Source of the DNA: Lachnospiraceae bacterium
Lineage (GTDB): Bacteria > Bacillota > Clostridia > Lachnospirales > Lachnospiraceae
Length of the DNA: 64,000 bases
Assembly (NCBI GenBank): GCA_029054245.1
Contig: JAIDFQ010000042.1
Coordinates: 62,001 to 126,000 of the forward strand
Direction: 5' to 3'
Shown one piece after another: positions 55,475 through 64,000 of this stretch (the first letter of the stretch is position 1; the number at the start of each line of letters is the position of its first letter). The position numbers and the translations under genes are program-made. The notes beneath the pieces were generated by a model. That model saw only the letters and a program-made list of their open reading frames with translations, made no database searches and was not told where the DNA came from.

Positions 55475-57583
55475 ATGGAGCTATTGCTTGGCAGTATGAT
55501 ATTTTTTCCCATGGTTTCTTCTGTTGTAGGATATGTGATTGGAAAAAGCAGAAAGAATATGCGGGATTATTTTGCGGATGCGGCGGCAGGAATAGAATTT
55601 TTTGTAGCTCTTTATCTGCTGGTCATTGTCCTTCATGGGGGAGGCAGCCGCATTTATTTGGAGATTTCTGGAATATGCGGCATGGGGCTGCATTTTACGC
55701 TGGACGGTTTCAGAGCGCTTTATGCCTGCATAGCCGCATTTATGTGGTTCATGACAACTTTGTTTTCAGAGGAATATTTTGCCCATTACCGGAACAGGAA
55801 CAGATATTATCTGTTTCTTCTCCTCACGCTGGGCGCCACGGAGGGCGTTTTCTTGTCGGCTGATTTTTATACGGTCTTTATCTTTTTTGAGATCATGTCC
55901 TTTACTTCTTATGTATGGGTCGCACATGATGAGAAAAAGGAATCCATGCGTGCCGCGAATACGTATCTGGCAGTGGCGGTGATTGGTGGACTTGTGATGC
56001 TGATGGGCATTTTTCTGTTACAAAATACAGTGGGAACGCTGATGTTTGATGAACTGATCAGCTTATCAGGCGAGAGCAGGTATGCTTTAGAACCGGTTTT
56101 ATTACAAATATTGTGGGCGGCAGGAATCTGTATGCTCTTTGGATTTGGCGCCAAGGCGGGAGCATTTCCGCTTCATATCTGGCTTCCCAAAGCGCATCCA
56201 GTGGCGCCTGCGCCTGCATCGGCACTTTTGTCGGGCATTCTTACCAAGGCAGGGATGTTTGGAATTTTGATTCTGACGGGTTATCTTTTTCTTGGGGACA
56301 AATATTGGGGAAGTATGATTCTGGTAATTGGTGTCTGCACGATGGTGACAGGCGCTGTGCTTGCTTTGTTTTCTGTAGATTTAAAACGCACGCTGGCGTG
56401 TTCCTCCGTATCTCAGATTGGTTTTATCCTTGTGGGTGTGGGAATGTCTGGGATTTTAGGAGCGGAAAATGCATCTGCGATAAGAGGAAGTCTTCTTCAT
56501 ATGGTAAATCACTCTATAATCAAACTGGTGCTGTTCATGGCAGCAGGTGTGGTGTTCATGAATGTTCATAAGTTGAATTTAAATGAAATACGCGGGTTTG
56601 GAAGAAAGAAGTCGCTCCTTCATTTCATTTTCCTGATGGGGGCTTTGGGAATCAGCGGTGTGCCTCTTTTTAACGGATATATCAGCAAGACGCTTATTCA
56701 TGAAAGTATTGTGGAATATCTGGCATTAGTAAGAATGGAAGCGGTATCTGGTGTTTTTGATGCTCGTTTCATGCAGAGTGTTGAGTGGGTATTCTTAATC
56801 AGCGGAGGTCTGACGGCGGCATACATGCTCAAGCTTTATATTGCATTGTTTTGGGAGAAAAATAATGATACGCGGGTACAGGAAGATTTTGATTCTATAA
56901 AAGGAAATTATATGAACAAAGCCAGTGCATCGGCTTTGACCATAAGTGCAGTGCTGCTTCCGGTCATGGGGCTGTTTCCTAATCAAATTATGGGTGCCGT
57001 TGCAGATTTAGGACAGGGTTTTATGCACGTTACGGGTGACGCCTATCAAGTGGATTGGTTTGCATTTGAGAGCCTGGAAGGTGCGGTAATCTCACTTTTG
57101 ATTGGAGCAGTCCTATATCTTTTGGTAGTGAGGGTTTGGCTGACCAAGAAAGAAAATGGCAGGACAATATATGTAAACCGATGGAACAAATATCTGGATT
57201 TAGAAAATCTGATTTACCGTCCGATTCTGTTAAAGGCACTGCCGTTTGTGCTTGGTGTGGTGTGCAGAGTGCTGGATAGTCTGGTAGATGCGATTGTGGT
57301 ATTTTTGCGCAAGACAGTTTACAGGGACAGCAGGCTGCCTCATGAATTGGAGGAAGGAAACAGGTTTACCCATATAGCGGGATGCTTGGCCAATGGGGTA
57401 GAGCGGCTGCTGAATGCAACGGTTTGGAGGAAACATCCTCGGATGGTTGACTACGAGCATAAATATGCTTTGATACATGAAGAATTATCGGAGGAACAGA
57501 CGATTATAGGGAGGAGCTTGTCGTTTGGACTTCTGCTGTTCTGTGTAGGACTGATCATTACAGTGGTTTATTTATTAGTGTAA
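55475..57583 (+). CDS. NuoL/M/N-type antiporter subunit 4 with long C-terminal extension
   Basis: 702 residues. The pump core keeps Glu in FIFFEIMSFTSYVW, Lys in GFGAKAGAFPLHIWLPKAHP, Lys in GILTKAGMFGILIL and Lys in PLFNGYISKTLIHES. After about residue 480 comes an extra region with further hydrophobic segments, a polar stretch and a terminal membrane helix (LLLFCVGLIITVVYLLV), reminiscent of the lateral-helix tail of NuoL/MrpA. It is the last gene of the operon. Confidence 0.9.
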   Translation: MELLLGSMIFFPMVSSVVGYVIGKSRKNMRDYFADAAAGIEFFVALYLLVIVLHGGGSRIYLEISGICGMGLHFTLDGFRALYACIAAFMWFMTTLFSEEYFAHYRNRNRYYLFLLLTLGATEGVFLSADFYTVFIFFEIMSFTSYVWVAHDEKKESMRAANTYLAVAVIGGLVMLMGIFLLQNTVGTLMFDELISLSGESRYALEPVLLQILWAAGICMLFGFGAKAGAFPLHIWLPKAHPVAPAPASALLSGILTKAGMFGILILTGYLFLGDKYWGSMILVIGVCTMVTGAVLALFSVDLKRTLACSSVSQIGFILVGVGMSGILGAENASAIRGSLLHMVNHSIIKLVLFMAAGVVFMNVHKLNLNEIRGFGRKKSLLHFIFLMGALGISGVPLFNGYISKTLIHESIVEYLALVRMEAVSGVFDARFMQSVEWVFLISGGLTAAYMLKLYIALFWEKNNDTRVQEDFDSIKGNYMNKASASALTISAVLLPVMGLFPNQIMGAVADLGQGFMHVTGDAYQVDWFAFESLEGAVISLLIGAVLYLLVVRVWLTKKENGRTIYVNRWNKYLDLENLIYRPILLKALPFVLGVVCRVLDSLVDAIVVFLRKTVYRDSRLPHELEEGNRFTHIAGCLANGVERLLNATVWRKHPRMVDYEHKYALIHEELSEEQTIIGRSLSFGLLLFCVGLIITVVYLLV

Positions 57584-57613
57584 GCGTCCTTTTACTGGCG
57601 AACCAGTAACGCA

Positions 57614-57657
57614 GCACAGGATGGGGACTCCTTATGGCATATTTCCCTATCCTGTGC
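57614..57657. other. Strong hairpin between the Mrp-type operon and tRNA-Pro
   Basis: GCACAGGATGGGGA (57614-57627) pairs with TCCCTATCCTGTGC (57644-57657) over 14 bp with one G-T pair; the loop is 16 bases. No T-run follows, so it is not a standard intrinsic terminator. It may mark the end of the operon mRNA. Confidence 0.55.
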
Positions 57658-57701
57658 GGACTAAACGTTATTTTAGAAAAGAAAAATCATTTGCGTTCAT
57701 A

Positions 57702-57730
57702 TTGACATTTTGTTGTAAAAATTGTATGAT
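57702..57730 (+). promoter_or_regulatory. Promoter of tRNA-Pro
   Basis: TTGACA (57702-57707), 17-base spacer, TATGAT (57725-57730), 19 bases before the tRNA. Near-consensus. Confidence 0.82.
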
Positions 57731-57749
57731 GTACAAGGTTATAAGTTTA

Positions 57750-57823
<74 letters not shown>

Positions 57824-57833
57824 TTACTTTAAA

Positions 57834-57870
57834 ATGGCAGCATACGTATGTTATGCTGCCATCATTGTTT
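57834..57870 (+). terminator. Hairpin after tRNA-Pro
   Basis: ATGGCAGCATA (57834-57844) and TATGCTGCCAT (57852-57862) form a perfect 11-bp stem with a 7-base loop. The tail CATTGTTT is a poor T-run, but the position fits a terminator. Confidence 0.6.
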
Positions 57871-57909
57871 AACACAAGGATGCCCCGCAAAGCGTGGCAT
57901 CCGTTGTTT
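57871..57909. repeat. Palindromic repeat, copy B (intergenic)
   Basis: GGATGCC (57878-57884) pairs with GGCATCC (57896-57902); the inner CGC/GCG extends the stem. The right half AAAGCGTGGCATCCGTTG and TTT matches copy A at 45.45-45.49 kb in 20 of 21 bases. Confidence 0.65.
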
Positions 57910-57960
57910 AAATTAGCAGTGCTTGTCATTACAATGGTAAAAGAGTAAGGGAGTCGATAG

Positions 57961-59295
57961 ATGGAAGAGAAGAAAAATCAGGATAACACTGATTTTATGA
58001 TAGAGAAAATTAAACAAAGACCTCTGAACAAAAGGAAACTGGTACAACGTACACTGATTACCGCCGCAATGGCTGTGGTGTTTGGTATGGTGGCATGTTT
58101 TACTTTTCTGCTGCTTGAACCGGTCATCAGCAACAGGTTATATCCAGAAGAAGAGCCTCAGACAGTGGTATTCGTAGAAGAGACGGAAGAAGATGAGATT
58201 CTTCCTGAAGATATGATTGCGGATGATTCCCAGATGCAGTCAGAACCTTCTGAACCGCCGGTATTAGAAGATGAGCAGATTGCGCAGCTTCTTTCAAAGA
58301 TGGAACTTGAAATGGAGTTGGGAGTGGAAGATTATCTTTCCATTTTGAAGGGTGTTGAAGAAATCGCGAAGGAAGTGCGAAATTCTGTGGTGACGGTGGT
58401 AGGGGTCACTTCTGATGTGGGATGGCTTGATAATGAGTATGAAAGCAAAGGGGCGGTAGCCGGTGCTGTGGTGGCGGATAATGGAAGAGAATTGCTTATC
58501 CTGGCAAATGTCAGCAGCATCAAAGAGGCGGATTCCTTGAAGGTAGCTTTTGCAGATGGGCAAGAGTATCAGGCGACTATCAAAAAGAAGGATAATAACA
58601 CAGGGCTAGCCATTATAGCCATACCAAAAGGAAATATAAAAAATGGTACACTTGATATTGCAAAGGCAGCGGAGCTTGGGGCGTCCGGGAGCAGCTTAAC
58701 GGGAAGTCCGGTCATTGCGCTGGGAAGACCTGTAGGTACGGAAGGTTCTCTTTGTTTTGGTAATATCACCTCCGTTGGAAATACCATTAAGCTTCCGGAT
58801 TCTAATTATAAGTATATGACGACGGATATATACGGCAGCAGTAATGCAAGCGGCATATTGGTTAATTTAAGAGGGCAGATCGTTGGTATCATTGACATGT
58901 CTTATAATTCCAGCGACATTAAAAATCTGGTCAGTGCGGTTGGCATCACGGAGCTTAAAAAGGTCATTGAAAGTCTTTCAAACGACAGAGATATTGCTTA
59001 CTTCGGTGTCTATGGCACAGATGTAACAGAGAAGGCAAATCAGGAGCTGGGTGTTCCTTTTGGCGCCTATATCACGCAAATTGACATGGATTCCCCGGCG
59101 ATGAATGCAGGGATCCAAAGCGGGGACGTGATTACACGGGTAAAGGGAACAGAAATTAAAAATTATCAGAACCTTGTGAAAGCGCTTCTTTTGGAGGAAC
59201 CGGAAAAGACCTTGTCCATCGGACTCATGCGGCAGGGACCGGACGGATATATTGAAATGGAAGTCAGCGTAGTGCTTGGCTCGATGAAAGAATAA
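57961..59295 (+). CDS. HtrA-like PDZ protein with a degenerate catalytic triad
   Basis: 444 residues. Basic N-terminus, membrane anchor about 32-55 (ITAAMAVVFGMVACFTFLLLE), acidic linker to about 120, trypsin-like HtrA domain about 125-330, PDZ domain about 345-440 (GAYITQIDMDSPAMNAGIQSGDVITRV). The fold is clear, but aligned to HtrA (ILTNNHV, DLAV, GNSGGP) this reads ILANVSS, TGLAI and SNASGI: His to Ser, Asp to Gly, Ser to Ala. It should not be proteolytic; it may be a sensor, scaffold or regulator at the cell surface. AAGGGAGTCGATAG lies before the start. Confidence 0.85.
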   Translation: MEEKKNQDNTDFMIEKIKQRPLNKRKLVQRTLITAAMAVVFGMVACFTFLLLEPVISNRLYPEEEPQTVVFVEETEEDEILPEDMIADDSQMQSEPSEPPVLEDEQIAQLLSKMELEMELGVEDYLSILKGVEEIAKEVRNSVVTVVGVTSDVGWLDNEYESKGAVAGAVVADNGRELLILANVSSIKEADSLKVAFADGQEYQATIKKKDNNTGLAIIAIPKGNIKNGTLDIAKAAELGASGSSLTGSPVIALGRPVGTEGSLCFGNITSVGNTIKLPDSNYKYMTTDIYGSSNASGILVNLRGQIVGIIDMSYNSSDIKNLVSAVGITELKKVIESLSNDRDIAYFGVYGTDVTEKANQELGVPFGAYITQIDMDSPAMNAGIQSGDVITRVKGTEIKNYQNLVKALLLEEPEKTLSIGLMRQGPDGYIEMEVSVVLGSMKE

Positions 59296-59332
59296 AAAAA
59301 GGGAGGATGCGGGCAAGGGTCCGTAAGAAGAG

Positions 59333-60277
59333 ATGAAATATATTAAAGACTATAAAGACGGTGATAGAGTATTTGATATTTATCTGTGCAAGCATAAGCT
59401 TTCGGCAGTCACGAAAAACGGAAAGCCCTATGAGAGCCTTATTTTGCAGGATAAGACAGGTACCATAGACGCCAAGGTATGGGATCCTAATAATGCGGGC
59501 ATTGGTGAATTTGATGCCCTTGATTACATAGAAGTGTATGGAGATGTCACAAGCTTTCAAAGCGCTTTGCAGGTAAATGTCAAGAGAATCAGAAAGTGTC
59601 AGGAAGGAGAGTATGCTCCTTCTGATTATCTTCCGGTAAGTAAATTTGACATTGAGGAAATGTTTAAGGAATTGCTTGGGTTTATTGAAGGAGTTAAGAA
59701 TCCATATTTGAAACAACTTTTGCAGGCATTTTTTGTGGAAGACAAAGAATTTATCAAGGCATTTAAGCAGTCTTCCGCTGCGAAAACAGTTCATCATGGT
59801 TTTGTAGGCGGGCTTTTGCAGCACACGTTAAGTGTGGCAAAGCTTTGTGATTACTATTGCAGCGCTTATCCGTTGCTCAATAAGGATTTGTTGATTAGCG
59901 CAGCAATCTGCCACGATATCGGAAAGACCAGAGAACTTTCTCTTTTCCCTCAAAACGACTACACGGATGAGGGGCAGTTCCTGGGGCATATCGTAATCGG
60001 CACAGAAATGCTTGGCGAAAAAATAAGCAGGATAGAAGGCTTTCCGGTTATTCTTGCAAGCGAATTGAAGCATTGTATTTTATCCCATCACGGGGAATAT
60101 GAATTTGGATCTCCTAAAAAGCCTGCAATTATGGAAGCTGTGGCGCTTAACTTTGCAGATAATACGGATGCAAAGATGCAGACTTTTACGGAGTTATTGG
60201 AAAATTCCACGGAGACAGGGTGGATGGGATTTAATCGGTTGTTCGATTCTAATTTGAGAGGAACAAAGTTGGAGTAA
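59333..60277 (+). CDS. yhaM: 3'-5' exoribonuclease YhaM-type (OB-fold plus HD domain)
   Basis: 314 residues, standard YhaM length. N-terminal OB-fold about 15-115 (SLILQDKTGTIDAKVWDPN, GDVTSFQSALQVNVKRI), C-terminal HD domain about 155-290 (KTVHHGFVGGLLQHTLSVAKLCDYY, SAAICHDIGKTREL, LKHCILSHHGEYEFGSPKKP). YhaM is a metal-dependent exoribonuclease of Gram-positives that trims RNA 3' ends. It lies 37 bases after the PDZ protein. Confidence 0.92.
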   Translation: MKYIKDYKDGDRVFDIYLCKHKLSAVTKNGKPYESLILQDKTGTIDAKVWDPNNAGIGEFDALDYIEVYGDVTSFQSALQVNVKRIRKCQEGEYAPSDYLPVSKFDIEEMFKELLGFIEGVKNPYLKQLLQAFFVEDKEFIKAFKQSSAAKTVHHGFVGGLLQHTLSVAKLCDYYCSAYPLLNKDLLISAAICHDIGKTRELSLFPQNDYTDEGQFLGHIVIGTEMLGEKISRIEGFPVILASELKHCILSHHGEYEFGSPKKPAIMEAVALNFADNTDAKMQTFTELLENSTETGWMGFNRLFDSNLRGTKLE

Positions 60278-60338
60278 GTATTTTACATGGAAGATCGTAA
60301 TAGAAGATAAGGTTCAGATTTTGTTATGAAAGCGTATA

Positions 60339-60375
60339 AGAGCTGCTTTCCGATTGGGAAGGCGGCTCTTTTTTT
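60339..60375 (+). terminator. Terminator after yhaM
   Basis: AGAGCTGCTTTCC and GGGAAGGCGGCTCT (60339-60369) form a long stem with small wobbles, followed by T7. It lies about 60 bases past the stop. Confidence 0.82.
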
Positions 60376-60523
60376 GTCGTAAATGAAACAAAAATATATT
60401 TTTGTTTCCTGCCGGTTAGTGAATGGGGAAACTATAACTTTAACAGTAATAACATCAATGTTATAATCGTTCACATAATAAGGAAAATGCATCGTGATTT
60501 TTGTGCAGAAAGACAAGAAAAAA

Positions 60524-61105
60524 TTATTTGTGCAGATTCTTGTTGGTATGTTTTACAAAATCTCCGCTCATTTTACTTTCATATTGTTGAATACGTACAT
60601 CCAGTTCTTCCTTTGTGAGAAGTTCATAGGCGGGAAGGTTGTATACAAACTGGGTATAAATCTTTTCAACAGGGCTTGCAAAATGGCTGTTGGACCAATC
60701 AATCAATAAATTCGTGTTAATGATGGTGGTTGCCCATGCGGGGGAGAATCCTGTCCAATTGGTAGAAAGTCGGGTTAAGATATCAGGAAGTATTTTGGCT
60801 CCTTCATCATCGCTGAGCAGATTGCCGTATAATCTGGGATGGCTTTTGATGATGGTAAGAATGATGATCATAACATCTTTGAAGGTTGCCTTTTTGCCGC
60901 CTATGATTACAGCGCTTGCCAGCTGTTTGGAAAAGAAGTCGATGGCAAGATCATACTTGCTTTGGTAAAAACGATAAAAAGAACGGTGGCTGATATGGCT
61001 GTTTTCAATGATGGCGGTGACACGGACGGAGGAAAAGGATTGTTTTTCCATTAAATCTGAAAAGGCATCTTGAATTTTGATTTCTATATTAGAAGCAGAA
61101 GCCAT
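60524..61105 (-). CDS. TetR/AcrR family regulator divergent from a beta-glucoside operon
   Basis: 193 residues from the ATG at 61105 (AAGGAG upstream); an earlier in-frame reading gives an atypical extension. N-terminal helix-turn-helix: LMEKQSFSSVRVTAIIENSHISHRSFYRFYQSKYDLAIDFF in overall form (about 20-60). The C-terminal part is helical, with no recognised ligand motif. It is divergent from the ROK kinase/GH1 pair, a layout suggesting local control (inference). Confidence 0.85.
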   Translation of the reverse strand: MASASNIEIKIQDAFSDLMEKQSFSSVRVTAIIENSHISHRSFYRFYQSKYDLAIDFFSKQLASAVIIGGKKATFKDVMIIILTIIKSHPRLYGNLLSDDEGAKILPDILTRLSTNWTGFSPAWATTIINTNLLIDWSNSHFASPVEKIYTQFVYNLPAYELLTKEELDVRIQQYESKMSGDFVKHTNKNLHK

Positions 61106-61222
61106 GAATTTATTCTCCTTCATGTAAAAATAATTATGCTTAGGCTGATTATAGATGAGAATTAAGGCGCTGTCAATGCGACAAAAAATGGGATGCAAAA
61201 GAGCAGGAAGGAATGAAGAAAA

Positions 61223-63632
<2,410 letters not shown>

Positions 63633-63718
63633 ATTTGATTGCTGCCTGTGGAAATTTATTCTGAATGACAAAATAACAATAGCGTTATTTTGCAAAAATA
63701 AAAAAGGAGATGTTTATT

Positions 63719-64000
63719 ATGGCAGAAGCAGAGAAAACAACCAACACTTATCCCTACCGTCCCCCTAAAAAATATCCGCAAAAGGATTTACATGGACGTG
63801 TACGCTTTGGAAGAATCTTTTATCATGACCTTGAGAGAGCACAGAAGTTCTTTGTAAATGTGTTTGGATGGGACATGATAGACGCAGTCATCCTTGGCAT
63901 TGATGATTATGAGCACAGACCCCTGTTTGTTGCCACTGGTCCGTCTCAAATCGGATATGAGGGCTTAATTCCCGGGCACATGAATACCAGACTATACCAC
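63719..64000 (+). CDS. VOC/glyoxalase-family protein, N-terminal part (runs off the window)
   Basis: 94 codons from the ATG at 63719 (AAGGAGATG upstream), open to the window end. After a Pro/Tyr-rich head (about 1-25), GRVRFGRIFYHDLERAQKFFVNVFGWDMID is the opening of a vicinal-oxygen-chelate fold. Function unknown; many such proteins are bleomycin-resistance-like or dioxygenase-like. The C-terminal metal ligands lie outside. Confidence 0.78.
   Translation, partial: MAEAEKTTNTYPYRPPKKYPQKDLHGRVRFGRIFYHDLERAQKFFVNVFGWDMIDAVILGIDDYEHRPLFVATGPSQIGYEGLIPGHMNTRLYH

Noticed and set aside
51004-57583. Respiratory complex I (NADH dehydrogenase) operon
   Set aside because: NuoL/M/N-type proteins are present, but NuoA, B, C, D, H, I, J and the flavin/Fe-S subunits are absent; the MrpE/F/G/B/C set identifies an antiporter.
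57584-57749. Riboswitch or small RNA between the antiporter operon and tRNA-Pro
   Set aside because: A strong hairpin exists, but the following promoter serves the tRNA and no known riboswitch core is recognisable.

Overview
The window is a chromosomal segment from a low-GC member of the Clostridia, most likely Lachnospiraceae (Blautia and relatives are plausible; the genus is not proven). The clue is the replication-origin gene order. dnaA, dnaN, an S4-domain gene (yaaA), recF, gyrB and gyrA run leftward. rpmH, rnpA, yidD, yidC, jag, mnmE, mnmG and rsmG run rightward. Both sets diverge from an AT-rich DnaA-box region at about 14.9-15.2 kb. parS sites and parA/parB follow at 24-26 kb. There is no phage, CRISPR array, intact insertion sequence or rRNA operon.

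Left arm (1-13.3 kb): the edge of an L-arabinose locus (truncated araD, an FGGY sugar kinase, araR), then a three-gene leftward operon (small Cys-rich protein, CPA2-type cation/proton antiporter, flotillin), then the gyrase/replication operon. oriC looks bipartite, with DnaA boxes on both sides of dnaA.

Right arm near the origin (15-30.4 kb): ribosomal protein L34, RNase P protein, the membrane insertase and tRNA-modification genes. A soluble DegS/DegU-like two-component pair follows, then two perfect parS palindromes, two parS half-sites and a GC-rich imperfect palindrome just before parA-parB. After these come a DUF4446 protein, an HD-GYP protein, serS, a DUF3881 protein and tRNA-Arg(CCU).

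Middle (30.4-39.3 kb): a leftward histidine kinase/OmpR-type regulator pair, a DUF3842 gene, and a rightward five-gene operon: lipoprotein, giant solute-binding lipoprotein, two sugar-type ABC permeases and an HlyD-like adaptor, with no ATPase. Nearly identical 22-bp direct-repeat boxes lie before the regulator gene and before the five-gene operon. They suggest that this two-component system controls itself and the operon.

Decaying accessory island (39.3-44.3 kb): small membrane-protein genes, a CPBP protease-like gene, a TetR regulator with a perfect palindromic operator over its promoter, and several broken genes (frameshift, codon-2 stop, internal deletion, C-terminal fragment). It looks like the remnant of a mobile or horizontally acquired segment.

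Right end (44.4-64 kb): a DEDDh exonuclease, a D,D-carboxypeptidase, trmB and trxA, then a ten-gene Mrp/Mbh-like antiporter operon with four separate NuoL/M/N-type pump subunits, all of which keep their key Glu/Lys residues. tRNA-Pro(CGG), a PDZ protein with an HtrA fold in which all three catalytic residues appear lost, a YhaM-type exoribonuclease, a TetR regulator divergent from a ROK kinase plus 6-phospho-beta-glucosidase operon, and a truncated VOC-domain gene follow.
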